The position numbers and the translations under genes are program-made. Under the pieces are notes generated by a model that was given only the letters and a program-made list of their open reading frames with translations, ran no database searches and had not been told where the DNA came from. This document shows, piece after piece, positions 33,016 to 41,532 of a stretch of 64,000 nucleotides of DNA (the first letter of the stretch is position 1; each line of letters starts with the position of its first letter). Source of the stretch: Erysipelotrichaceae bacterium 66202529 (GTDB lineage Bacteria > Bacillota_I > Bacilli_A > Erysipelotrichales > Erysipelotrichaceae); the NCBI GenBank assembly GCA_017161075.1, contig CP046174.1, positions 1,488,001 to 1,552,000 on the forward strand. Direction: 5' to 3'.

Positions 33016-34385
33016 TGGATTTAAAATCTGATGGAATAAAGGAAAAACTGGGAATCAACATCGCTGTAACGCCAAAAATGAAGCAGGCAATCAGAAGGTG
33101 GCAAAAAGCCTATATCAACGAATCAGACTGGCTGAACAAGGATGTTAAAACTTTGAATATAGCCGCATCGGTTGCAAGCGAAATCGCACGACTTGTTACG
33201 ATCGAGAATACGATTGAGATAAGCGGTTCTGAGCGGGCAGATTTCATAGGGGAACAGCTTAATGGATTTAAAAGCAATAAAAAGAATATCATCGAAATCG
33301 CCTGTTCTGTTGGAGGCGTGGTGTTTAAACCATATGTGAGTAATGATAATATACTGCTTGATTTTACATATCAAGATGAAATGCTTCCTTTCCGATTTGA
33401 TGATAACGGGAAAATCACCGGCATCATATTTCCGTCGTATAAATTTCAAGGTAACAGGAAATATACTAGGTTGGAAATACATGATTACAAGAATGAAAAA
33501 AGCTATAGGATTCAGAATAAATGCTTTATGTCAAAAGATGTATCGATTGATACGAACGAGATACGCAATCTTGGAATAGAAGTACCGCTCAGCAGTATAG
33601 AAGAATGGACAGATATTGAACCGGATGTGAATATTTCTGGTGTAGACGGGCCATTTTTTTCTTTCTTTAAAATTCCGATTGCAAACAATATAGAGCGTAA
33701 AAGCCCCTTGGGTGTATCTGTATATGCAAGGGCCATTGAAGATATCAAAAAAGCAGATATACAAGCATCACGTATGGACTGGGAATTCGAAAACAAAGAA
33801 ACAGCGATAGAGGTAGATACTTCTATGATCGAGGAAGATATCTACGGAACGAAAATGCTGCCAAAAGGAAAAGAGAGATTGTTCAGAACGTATGACGGGT
33901 ATACTATTTCCGATACAGGTGCAAAATTATTTAAGCATTTCAGCCCTGAAATTCGTGACGAATCATTTTCGCGAGGACTAGATAAGATACTCAAAAGAAT
34001 AGAGTATAATTGCGGTCTTGCTTATGGCACGCTGAGCGATCCTCAGAACGTTGATAAAACAGCCGAAGAAATCAAAAGCAGCAAACAGAGGTCTTACCAA
34101 TTAGTAAAAGACATCCAGGAATCGCTTGAAATCGCTATATCGAATCTGGTGCATGTAATGGATAACATGTGTACAGCTCATGGACTTGTGCCAGATGGTG
34201 CTATACAGGAGATTTACAGCTGGGATGATAGTATTATTGTGGATGCTGAAAAAGAGCAGGAGAACGACCGCAAAGACGTTGCAATGGGTGTTATGAGCTT
34301 GCTGGAATACAGAATGAAGTGGAAGGGCGAGGATGAGAAAACGGCATTGAAAAACCTTCCACAGCAGGCTGATGTGATGCCATGA
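33015..34385 (+). CDS. portal protein, SPP1 type
   Basis: 456 aa; forms the dodecameric DNA gateway of the capsid. The order terL-portal-minor head, the N-terminal core (KMKQAIRRWQKAYINESDWL) and the helical stem/clip region with LDKILKRIEYNCGLAYGTLS and DPQNVDKTAEEIKSSKQRSY are typical of the SPP1-type portal. Overlaps terL and the next gene. Confidence 0.88.
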   Translation: MDLKSDGIKEKLGINIAVTPKMKQAIRRWQKAYINESDWLNKDVKTLNIAASVASEIARLVTIENTIEISGSERADFIGEQLNGFKSNKKNIIEIACSVGGVVFKPYVSNDNILLDFTYQDEMLPFRFDDNGKITGIIFPSYKFQGNRKYTRLEIHDYKNEKSYRIQNKCFMSKDVSIDTNEIRNLGIEVPLSSIEEWTDIEPDVNISGVDGPFFSFFKIPIANNIERKSPLGVSVYARAIEDIKKADIQASRMDWEFENKETAIEVDTSMIEEDIYGTKMLPKGKERLFRTYDGYTISDTGAKLFKHFSPEIRDESFSRGLDKILKRIEYNCGLAYGTLSDPQNVDKTAEEIKSSKQRSYQLVKDIQESLEIAISNLVHVMDNMCTAHGLVPDGAIQEIYSWDDSIIVDAEKEQENDRKDVAMGVMSLLEYRMKWKGEDEKTALKNLPQQADVMP

Positions 34386-35266
34386 CACCAAATGACATTG
34401 AGCGTTTCGGGTATGGTAATGAGGCGTTTTTCTTAGACTTGGAACAGCGTATTATGTTGGATGTTGTAAGACGTCTAAAAGATGCAAAAGTTATTACACG
34501 TACAGCAGACTTTCAACTGAACCGGTTATCCGATTTAGGTTACAGTGACCAAGAAATCAAAGACATGCTGCAGGAAACGCTCAACGCATCAGATGCGTAT
34601 ATAGATTCCATTTACGATAAAGCATTGAAAACAGAATATATAGACAACGAAGCTCTATATAAAGCTGTGGGAAAGTCGTTCATACCTTACGAAAAGAATG
34701 CGTTTGTAAGGCAACTTGTAATGGCAGCCAGGAAACAAACAAAAAATGAAATGCGGAACATTACGAAAACGATGGGATTCGTGGTAAACGATAGAAACGG
34801 TCAGGTATTCAAGGAGTTGTCGAAGTTTTACAAAGATACTCTCGACGAAGCTATGACAGATATAACCACAGGATCATTTGACTATAACACGACACTCAGA
34901 AAAACCGTAAGACAAATGACAAACAGCGGCATCCGCTGGATTGATTACGAATCTGGTCATCACAACAGGATAGTGGTAGCGAGCCGCAGGAGCGTTTTCA
35001 CTGGCCTCGGAAACCTTGCGGGGCAGATGGCCGAATATAACGCAGAGCAGCTTGGTACCAGCGATTACGAGGTAGCATGGCACGCAAATGCAAGACCAAC
35101 GCATAGGGCTTGGCATGGCCAGGTATGGAGTCGGGAAGAGCTTGCGACTGTATGTGGGCTTGGCACAGCAGACGGTCTTTTAGGCAATAATTGCTATCAC
35201 CTATACTATCCATTTATCAAAGGTGTATCAAAACGTAACTGGTCTGATTCTTGGCTGCGGCAGTAA
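34382..35266 (+). CDS. minor head protein, N-terminal part (Phage_min_cap2/MuF-like)
   Basis: 294 aa up to an in-frame TAA. Protein associated with the portal inside the head. The DYESGHHNRIVVASRRSVFT, SDYEVAWHANARPTHRAWHG and GLLGNNCYHLYYPFIKGVS blocks are those of the minor capsid 2 family. The family normally continues past this point, and the continuation is found in the same frame behind the stop (35267-36019). A single base change from CAA, AAA or GAA would create the TAA at 35264-35266. It may still fold and act as the head-proximal part. Confidence 0.85.
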   Translation: MTPNDIERFGYGNEAFFLDLEQRIMLDVVRRLKDAKVITRTADFQLNRLSDLGYSDQEIKDMLQETLNASDAYIDSIYDKALKTEYIDNEALYKAVGKSFIPYEKNAFVRQLVMAARKQTKNEMRNITKTMGFVVNDRNGQVFKELSKFYKDTLDEAMTDITTGSFDYNTTLRKTVRQMTNSGIRWIDYESGHHNRIVVASRRSVFTGLGNLAGQMAEYNAEQLGTSDYEVAWHANARPTHRAWHGQVWSREELATVCGLGTADGLLGNNCYHLYYPFIKGVSKRNWSDSWLRQ

Positions 35267-36019
35267 AATGAAAAAGAAGATCAGATTCGTACCTTTGCTG
35301 GTAAAGAATATACAGCATATACAGCCACACAACGCCAACGAGTGCTGGAAACGCGCATGCGAGCGCAGCGTGAATCAATAAAATTGCTACAGGATGGAGA
35401 AGGTGATGCTTTTGATATCCTGACTATGCAGGCACGATACCGTGCTACGATGGACGAGTATGTGAAATTCTCTGATACAATGGAGCTTCGGCAGCAAAAG
35501 GAACGCATTTACATGGATTCACTGGGAACGAGGGGGAGCTATAAAAAGAAAGGTGTATTGACCAAGCAGGAATACGGAGCACTCAATCGATACATAAGCA
35601 GTGATTCGTATAAAATTAACGAAAAACTGAGAGATAAACAGCAGCTTACTCCAGAAGAAGACAGTTTTGTAAGATATCTTGATGCAGCATTGAGCAAAAC
35701 AAAGGCTTACAAAGGAGAAGTGAATAGGTCCCTTTCATTTATGTATGATGAGGATATTGATAAATATATAAGTATGCATAAGGCTGGTTTACCGATAAGG
35801 TATAATCAATATATATCAACTACCACTGATTTGATGTATAATGAAGATGGACAAGTCCAGATGCATATAAGTTCTCGATATGGAAAAGATATACGGCAAT
35901 ATAATGGCAACGAAAATGAGATTTTATTTGAGAGAGATGCCGTTTTCATGGTAAAAAAGATACTAGAAAAGGATGGTATATGGGATATCTGGCTGGAGGA
36001 AAAGAAGCATGGAAAATAA
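35267..36019 (+). pseudogene. minor head protein C-terminal part with ADP-ribosyltransferase-like domain
   Basis: Same reading frame as 34382-35266, separated only by TAA. It starts with the family's FAGKEYTAYTATQRQRVLET linker and ends in a domain with the order of ADP-ribosyltransferase exoenzymes: an arginine/glycine region TKAYKGEVNRSLSF, the S-T-T motif QYISTTTD and E-x-E in GNENEILFERD. Such MuF-linked toxin domains are known in Firmicute phages. The only local start (GTG 35342) has no ribosome site, so it is either lost, made by readthrough of the TAA, or a sequencing artefact. Domain call is by motif order. Confidence 0.7.
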
Positions 36020-36191
36020 GGAACATAAAAAGTTTTCTCATCCACGATGGACAGAGCCACTCAAACCAGAAAGATTGTATAAGAGTGATCTCACAGAGGA
36101 ACAATTCAAAGAAATCCACAAGGATATATTAAAAAATTTAAAGGACGGTATCATCTCACAAGAAGATTACGATGAATTCATGAACAATTAA
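36009..36191 (+). CDS. 60-aa protein behind the ART domain, possible immunity factor
   Basis: ATG 36009 has GGAGG ~11 nt upstream and overlaps the end of the ART domain. Charged, helical protein (KKFSHPRWTEPLKPERLYKS then DLTEEQFKEIHKDILKNLKD). A small gene overlapping a toxin-domain gene is the usual place for a specific inhibitor; no direct evidence beyond that. Confidence 0.55.
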   Translation: MENKEHKKFSHPRWTEPLKPERLYKSDLTEEQFKEIHKDILKNLKDGIISQEDYDEFMNN

Positions 36192-36216
36192 GCACTCATA
36201 AACTGGGTGCTTTTTA
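36190..36216 (+). terminator. terminator after the ART-linked small gene
   Basis: AAGCACTC pairs with GGGTGCTT (one G-T pair) around ATAAACT, then TTTTT. Confidence 0.65.
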
Positions 36217-36231
36217 CAAGGAGAAAAGGAT

Positions 36232-36438
36232 ATGAGAAAAATTATGATTACCGCCATGTGCGGTATTTTCTTAGTAGGTTGTGCACAGGTAAATGAAGCA
36301 AAAGACGACATGAGCACTTATACAAAAGAAGAAACAAAGTGCATTGAAGGGCATAAAATTTGGATTTACAGAATTGGAAAAAACGGTTCATCAAGTATTA
36401 CATCACAGATTATCGGAGAATGTAAGGCGGATGAGTGA
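36232..36438 (+). CDS. small phage lipoprotein
   Basis: 68 aa. Basic start, hydrophobic core and lipobox: RKIMITAMCGIFLVGCAQVN, with lipidation expected at the Cys of LVGC. The mature part is ~50 polar residues with two Cys. A lipoprotein in the head region could be a superinfection-exclusion factor; this is inference. AAGGAG ribosome site. Confidence 0.75.
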   Translation: MRKIMITAMCGIFLVGCAQVNEAKDDMSTYTKEETKCIEGHKIWIYRIGKNGSSSITSQIIGECKADE

Positions 36439-36614
36439 TGTGTCGTCATGCGTATACTTATCATAAAATAGAATATTTTGATAAAAAACTTAATTGCAGG
36501 GTTGTGAAATATCACGATACCTGCATTTTTTGTGGACACAGAACACCAGAAAGGACCAGCTATATGAACGATCCGCCTAAACGTAAGCTACCGTATTTCG
36601 GACAATATTTATGA
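36438..36614 (+). CDS. 58-aa Cys/His-containing protein
   Basis: One-base overlap with the lipoprotein stop. CRHAYTYHKIEYFDKKLNCR and CIFCGHRTPERTSYMNDPPK suggest a small zinc-binding protein. Function unknown. Confidence 0.5.
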   Translation: MCRHAYTYHKIEYFDKKLNCRVVKYHDTCIFCGHRTPERTSYMNDPPKRKLPYFGQYL

Positions 36615-36703
36615 GGTGACACCTCTTAAAAAACTGGGGAATCATTATCGTGCGACACACGTAAAACGGGCAATAGGGCGACACCCTTTAAACAGGAGGA
36701 TTT

Positions 36704-37330
36704 ATGACAGATTTATTAAGATTCAAGCTCAACATCCAGTTATTTGCTGATAATCCAGCAGACCCACCACAGGACCCGCCAGCAGCAGGCCAGAGCAACA
36801 AAAATCCAGAACTCGACTATGACAAACTGGCCGAGGCTATCGAGAAGCGCAAGTCAAGAACAGAGGAGGGTGCACTAAAGGGTATTCTTAAGGAAAAAGG
36901 AATCACTGGAAGTGAGATGGATGAGGCGTTAAAAGCGTACAAAGAAGCCAAACAGAATAAAGCAAAAGCTGAACAGGAACGTATTGATAACATCATTAAA
37001 GAAAATAATGAGTTTAAGAAAGCTAAGCTGATGCAGAACGTTACCAACGAAGCGAAGACGATTGCGAAAGAGCTCGGGGTGCGTGATGATAGATTTGAAA
37101 AGTTGATTGCTTTATGCGATCGTAGCAAATTCGCCGACGAAAAAGGAGTCATTGATAAAGAGGCTATCAAAAAAGAAATGGAAATCCAGTTAAAGGATGT
37201 TCCAGAATTCAAATCTATGAAAAACATCGTCATTACTAAAGGTAAGGGGTCTGATGTACCACCTGCCATGACAGACGATGAAGAATATCGCCGAAGAAAA
37301 TACGGCAAAAACAAATATTACCGAGGATAA
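36704..37330 (+). CDS. capsid scaffolding protein (DUF4355-like)
   Basis: 208 aa, between portal/minor head and major capsid genes. KLNIQLFADNPADPP is the characteristic start of Firmicute phage scaffolds, followed by a long charged coiled coil and a basic C-terminus (EEYRRRKYGKNKYYRG) that contacts the capsid protein. AGGAGG precedes the ATG. Confidence 0.88.
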   Translation: MTDLLRFKLNIQLFADNPADPPQDPPAAGQSNKNPELDYDKLAEAIEKRKSRTEEGALKGILKEKGITGSEMDEALKAYKEAKQNKAKAEQERIDNIIKENNEFKKAKLMQNVTNEAKTIAKELGVRDDRFEKLIALCDRSKFADEKGVIDKEAIKKEMEIQLKDVPEFKSMKNIVITKGKGSDVPPAMTDDEEYRRRKYGKNKYYRG

Positions 37331-37344
37331 AGGAGGCATATTAA

Positions 37345-38232
37345 ATGCAATACGGAAATTTAAACGTGGATGAGAAATACAGCTCTTTGGTAGAGCCTAA
37401 TCTTTATTCAGACAACATCCTGGAGCCAGGCGTTACATATAATGAAGACTTCCAGGGGGACGCAGATAGTGGTCTGGTTAAGGTCTATAAGCAGAAATCA
37501 GACGGAGCTACTGACGCAACGACACCAGCGGGTGATTTCGAGGACACGAAGGCAGAAAATGAGCTGATTGATATTCGCTTGAACAACTCATTCCGCAAAT
37601 CGAAGAAAATTTACAAAGTGCAGGCCGGTGCAGTTTCCTACCCGCTGGCAGACACCACATTTTCCACGGCGTTGAGCGATGTGAAAGAAGGATATCAGGC
37701 AGCAGGTGTGGCTTGCTTAACGACGGAAGGCGTACAACTAACGGATACTACCGCTATTACTTCAAAAAATGTGAAATCAGCAGTTTTGAATGCTCGTAAA
37801 GCTATCCGTAAAAAGAAAGCAAAAGCTGATGTGGTTTTTGCATCTGTTGATGTGTTTACTGCAATGTTGGAGGCTGCCGGTGACCAGTTTACACCAGCTA
37901 AAAACGATGAAATGATTGCTACCGGACAGGTAGGATACTGGCTGGGCATGAAGTGGTACGAGGCAAACGCTATGGAAAACTCTGCAGCTGTCTATTATGA
38001 CCATGCAGGAGTAAAGCACACTGTAGACCTGACAGGCGTTGATTTTGTTATGTATGATCACCGATTCTTTTCCATCGTAGACAACCTGGAGGAAATGCGC
38101 ATCATTGATTCCGAAAAATTTGTCGGATCACTTGCACAAATTGAAATCAATGCCGGTTATCGAGTTACGACTGCGGATGGAGTAATTGTAAAAGCAAATA
38201 AGGCGCTTGAAACAGATACGCCTACAGAATAA
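37345..38232 (+). CDS. major capsid protein
   Basis: 295 aa, directly after the scaffold with a strong AAAGGAGG site. EKYSSLVEPNLYSDNILEPG near the start and FVMYDHRFFSIVDNLEEMRI near the end are typical of the HK97-fold capsid proteins of this phage group. Expected to form the head shell. Confidence 0.9.
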   Translation: MQYGNLNVDEKYSSLVEPNLYSDNILEPGVTYNEDFQGDADSGLVKVYKQKSDGATDATTPAGDFEDTKAENELIDIRLNNSFRKSKKIYKVQAGAVSYPLADTTFSTALSDVKEGYQAAGVACLTTEGVQLTDTTAITSKNVKSAVLNARKAIRKKKAKADVVFASVDVFTAMLEAAGDQFTPAKNDEMIATGQVGYWLGMKWYEANAMENSAAVYYDHAGVKHTVDLTGVDFVMYDHRFFSIVDNLEEMRIIDSEKFVGSLAQIEINAGYRVTTADGVIVKANKALETDTPTE

Positions 38233-38247
38233 AAAGGAGGTGGCAAT

Positions 38248-38610
38248 ATGCCATATACCACCTATGAGTTTTACACAAGGGACTTTTACGGAGATATGAT
38301 TCCGCAAGAGTCCTTTTCTAAATATGAACTAAAGGCTCGCTTTGAGCTGGATCGCTATACATTTGGAAGAGTTAAGGGGTTACCAATAACAACTGTCATC
38401 GAACAATGTATGTGCGAGCTTATGGAGTATCTGTTTGCAAATGACCACAGAGCTAAAGGAAATGGCATATCAAGCGAATCAACAGACGGTCATAGTGTTA
38501 CGTTTAAGGATGAAAAAACGGTATCTGTTATAAACAAAGAATTACGGCAGATTGTCTCAAAGCATCTGGCAGGCACAGGGCTTATGTATCGAGGTATTAC
38601 CGCATGTTAG
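38248..38610 (+). CDS. head-tail connector (gp15/adaptor-like)
   Basis: 120 aa, mostly helical, first gene after the major capsid gene (YTRDFYGDMIPQESFSKYEL; ITTVIEQCMCELMEYLFAND). Position and size match the adaptor under the portal. AAAGGAGGTGG ribosome site. Confidence 0.72.
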   Translation: MPYTTYEFYTRDFYGDMIPQESFSKYELKARFELDRYTFGRVKGLPITTVIEQCMCELMEYLFANDHRAKGNGISSESTDGHSVTFKDEKTVSVINKELRQIVSKHLAGTGLMYRGITAC

Positions 38611-38969
38611 GGTGCAATGAAACCATCACTATTTATCATGCTTTCTTTGATAAAAAGAACAGGTGTGATGTATGGACGGAACAGGTGATTTCTGGCTGTT
38701 CGTGGTATTCAAAGCTACAGATTCAGCCAACCGATAAAGGGGTCAAATCAGCTAATGAATTTCGTGTGCGGATACCACTTAAAAATGCCCCTGCAGAGCT
38801 TATCATGTCAAAGGGTGACTATGTAGTTAAAGGACACAAACAGCTCCCAGAAATAACGCCAGGCTGTATCACAGAGCAATACGATGAATACTTTATGATT
38901 ATGTCCTATACAGTAAACAAAGAGTGTGGCGAATATTCTAAGCACATCCGTATTCAAGGGGCTTCTTAA
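38604..38969 (+). CDS. head closure/stopper protein (gp16-like)
   Basis: 121 aa, beta-rich (ETITIYHAFFDKKNRCDVWT ... EFRVRIPLKNAPAELIMSKG). Second connector position. Overlaps the previous gene by seven bases. Assignment by size, fold impression and order. Confidence 0.68.
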   Translation: MLGCNETITIYHAFFDKKNRCDVWTEQVISGCSWYSKLQIQPTDKGVKSANEFRVRIPLKNAPAELIMSKGDYVVKGHKQLPEITPGCITEQYDEYFMIMSYTVNKECGEYSKHIRIQGAS

Positions 38970-38971
38970 CT

Positions 38972-39394
38972 ATGGAAACGCCACGCAACGAACTGATAAC
39001 CGCGCAAAGTAAAGGCGGTACAGTGAAAGGTACTGTTCATTGGAAACCTGATTTCGGGCCAAGAAAAACAAATGCTTTTTTATTAGCACAAAAGTTTGTT
39101 GATAGCGAAGTTTTACGATGCTCAGACCCACTAACTCCACGAATGCACGGTGACTTGATTAAGGCAGGTGCAAGAACCACACGAATCGGAGAAGGTCTTG
39201 TTCAGTATGCTGATCCAAAAGCTAGGTATTTATATTATGGCAAGGTGATGGTCGGAAGAGCACCGAAGACCGTGACTGATAAACCTTTAGTTTACGATGG
39301 GGCGCCTACAAGAGGAGCGTTTTGGTTCGAGCGTATGAAAGCTAAGGACAAAAAAACAATACTGAGAGGAGCTGGCAAGATTGCAGGAAAATAA
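38972..39394 (+). CDS. minor capsid/neck protein
   Basis: 140 aa. AQKFVDSEVLRCSDPLTPRM, ARYLYYGKVMVGRAP and GAFWFERMKAKDKKTILRGA match the pattern of the minor capsid protein family (PF11114) found at the neck of such phages. Overlaps the next gene by 14 nt. Confidence 0.75.
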   Translation: METPRNELITAQSKGGTVKGTVHWKPDFGPRKTNAFLLAQKFVDSEVLRCSDPLTPRMHGDLIKAGARTTRIGEGLVQYADPKARYLYYGKVMVGRAPKTVTDKPLVYDGAPTRGAFWFERMKAKDKKTILRGAGKIAGK

Positions 39395-39809
39395 AAGCAT
39401 GATTGAATCTATCAGGGATTACTTTCTCAAATGTCCGATTCTAAAAGACGGCCATCTATACGTCGATTATCTCGATGATACTACAACAGATTATTCTATT
39501 GATCCACTCGTTTGCAGTCCAATCGTAAAGAAGTATAGTGACGGCGGTTCATTACGACGATATCAATTCGACTTCATGTCTAGCGAAGTGTATTCGCAAA
39601 GCGAGATCGAAAATATTCAGAACAGCGGTTTTTATGAAAGCCTGGCTGAATGGATAGAAATACAGAACAAAAGTAATAACCTGCCTGCGTTTCCGGGCGT
39701 TGAAGTTGAGAGCATTGAGGTGTTGTCACCTGGATGCCTGTTCGACGCTGATGGAACGGTGGCGAGGTATCAGATACAAATGGAAATACAATATTTAAAG
39801 GAGGCTTAA
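39381..39809 (+). CDS. tail terminator/minor capsid protein
   Basis: 142 aa from TTG 39381 (GAGGAG ~9 nt upstream); ATG 39399 is an alternative. Alpha/beta, with IESIRDYFLKCPILKDGHLY, RRYQFDFMSSEVYSQSEIEN and a final RYQIQMEIQYLKEA. The position just before the major tail protein fits the tail-terminator role. Confidence 0.68.
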   Translation: MQENKSMIESIRDYFLKCPILKDGHLYVDYLDDTTTDYSIDPLVCSPIVKKYSDGGSLRRYQFDFMSSEVYSQSEIENIQNSGFYESLAEWIEIQNKSNNLPAFPGVEVESIEVLSPGCLFDADGTVARYQIQMEIQYLKEA

Positions 39810-39810
39810 A

Positions 39811-40329
39811 ATGAGCAAATTAGTAACAAGAGAAAAAAAGGTTGCCTTCATGGGATGCGTTGCAGAAAGTGAAACGACATATAACCGTATGCGCCATTTC
39901 ACTTCCCTGAGCCGTTCCAGCAACCCGAATGAATATTCGCGTAAATACGTGGATGAAGCAGGGGAGAATACGGACGTTACTGGATATGCACCATCTATCG
40001 CATATGCATTCGATCAGTATATTGATGATCCCGTACATGATGAAATTATTGCGATTTCTGATGGGGAAAAGGTCGGCGATGATGCTATTCGTACTATTAT
40101 CAATATCGATTTTACAAAGCCAGGGAAGACGGAGGGAAGCTTCTTCGCAATCAAACGTGACTATGCAATCATCCCGGATTCTGACGGGGATGACGAGAAT
40201 ACATATACGTATTCTGGAAACTTTAAATCGAAATCTGATAAAGAGGAGATTGAGGTTACAACAAAAGATAATTGGGCTACATGCGAAATTGTAGAACCAA
40301 CACCAGAAAATAAAGGTTCCGATATTTAA
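39811..40329 (+). CDS. major tail protein
   Basis: 172 aa. Forms the tail tube. KVAFMGCVAESETTYNRMRH, YIDDPVHDEIIAISDGEKVG and EGSFFAIKRDYAIIPDSDGD are beta-strand-rich blocks typical of tube proteins. One base after the previous gene, with an AAAGGAGG site, and followed by an intrinsic terminator that may trim downstream expression. Confidence 0.83.
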   Translation: MSKLVTREKKVAFMGCVAESETTYNRMRHFTSLSRSSNPNEYSRKYVDEAGENTDVTGYAPSIAYAFDQYIDDPVHDEIIAISDGEKVGDDAIRTIINIDFTKPGKTEGSFFAIKRDYAIIPDSDGDDENTYTYSGNFKSKSDKEEIEVTTKDNWATCEIVEPTPENKGSDI

Positions 40330-40344
40330 GTCGGAGCCTTTTCT
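40312..40344 (+). terminator. terminator after the major tail gene
   Basis: AAAGGTTCCGA pairs with TCGGAGCCTTT (one G-T pair), with TTTTCT following; the stop codon lies in the loop. It would give more tube protein than downstream tail proteins. Confidence 0.75.
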
Positions 40345-40362
40345 AAAAAAAGGAGTGAGCCT

Positions 40363-40755
40363 ATGAGCCAGAATTATAACGTACCAGTTTGGAAGATAAA
40401 TGGTCTAACTTTGGAATTTGATTTTGATGATGCCGATACAATGGATAGATACATCAATGCAATGAAGCAACTTGAAAGAGATGCGAGAAAAGTTGTTACA
40501 GAGGGAACACGATCTGATGAAATCAGATCCTACTGTGAAATTTTTGATGCTGTATATGATAATATTTTTGGAAAAGGGACAGCAGAAAAGATATTCGCAG
40601 GTCGGAAGAATGTGCATCTTTATGACAGTGTGTATGATGATTTTTTAGAGTTTGTAAAACGATGCCGCCAAAAATCACAAAGGGAGTTCAACGATCGCAT
40701 TCAAAAGTATTCAGGAAAACGTAAACCCTATAAAGGAAAGAAACGCACTAACTAA
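40363..40755 (+). CDS. tail assembly chaperone (gpG-like)
   Basis: 130 aa, before the Gp15-like gene and the tape measure. NGLTLEFDFDDADTMDRYIN, DAVYDNIFGKGTAEKIFAGR and a basic C-terminus (QKYSGKRKPYKGKKRTN) are typical of the chaperones that coat the tape measure. The stop overlaps the next start. Confidence 0.78.
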   Translation: MSQNYNVPVWKINGLTLEFDFDDADTMDRYINAMKQLERDARKVVTEGTRSDEIRSYCEIFDAVYDNIFGKGTAEKIFAGRKNVHLYDSVYDDFLEFVKRCRQKSQREFNDRIQKYSGKRKPYKGKKRTN

Positions 40756-41318
40756 TGTTTAATGCTTTGATTGAAGAATACCCTGAGGAAATCATGGTAC
40801 ACGGAAAGTTGTATCAGATTGATTCTGATTTTAGAAGGTGGATTGGCCTGAATGAGGCTTTAATGGATGCTGAAATGACAGATGAAGAGAGAGTTTTGCT
40901 TATCATTGATCTTTTTGTAAACGATGCGCCCGAAGACATAGCAGAAGCGGTTGAGAGTATAGTGCTATTTCTTCAGGGAAACGTCCTAAATACCGAGAAA
41001 AAAAGCAGTGGTGATGTAAAGAAAAACTCTCTGTATGTGTTTTCATTTACCTATGATCAAGATTACATTATTGGCGCTTTTCTCGAATATTACAATATCG
41101 ATCTCCTTAATTTTGGATATATGCATTGGTGGCACTTTAACGCACTTTTGAATGCACTTAATGAAGAAAGCGAATTAAAGAAACGGGTAATGTACCGGAG
41201 TATAAGGTTATCAGATATACCTGACAAGAAAGAGCGTAATCGTATTCGCGAGATTCAACGTAAGATTGCTATTCCTGCGGCTGAAATGTCAGAAGAAGAC
41301 ATAGCGAGTGTGTTCTGA
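40755..41318 (+). CDS. Gp15-family tail assembly protein
   Basis: 187 aa. QIDSDFRRWIGLNEALMDAE, YVFSFTYDQDYIIGAFLEYY and YMHWWHFNALLNALNEESEL are the pattern of bacteriophage Gp15 proteins (PF06854). It takes the second chaperone slot (gpT position), here as a separate gene rather than a frameshift product. Confidence 0.85.
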   Translation: MFNALIEEYPEEIMVHGKLYQIDSDFRRWIGLNEALMDAEMTDEERVLLIIDLFVNDAPEDIAEAVESIVLFLQGNVLNTEKKSSGDVKKNSLYVFSFTYDQDYIIGAFLEYYNIDLLNFGYMHWWHFNALLNALNEESELKKRVMYRSIRLSDIPDKKERNRIREIQRKIAIPAAEMSEEDIASVF

Positions 41319-41473
41319 TGAATAAGGTTAAACCGGCACCATATACAACAAAATGGTACATGTGCCCGATATGCGGAAAAAGACTGGTGCAATTCGACAA
41401 CACAACGAAATGTGAAGGTATATATTTACAGTGTAAACGTTGCAGAGAAATAGTAGAAATAAAAATTAAGTAA
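41318..41473 (+). CDS. 51-aa Com-like zinc-ribbon protein
   Basis: Starts in a one-base overlap with the Gp15 stop. CPICGKRLVQFDNTTKCEGI and LQCKRCREIVEIKIK give the C-x2-C...C-x2-C layout of the Mu Com translational activator family. In phages such genes often lie next to tail or modification genes. No ribosome site of its own is evident, so coupling is likely. Confidence 0.6.
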   Translation: MNKVKPAPYTTKWYMCPICGKRLVQFDNTTKCEGIYLQCKRCREIVEIKIK

Positions 41474-41532
41474 TGCACTAAGAGAGCCATTGAGCCTTGC
41501 ATACACAAATTCATTGAGAAGAGGTGTTATGT

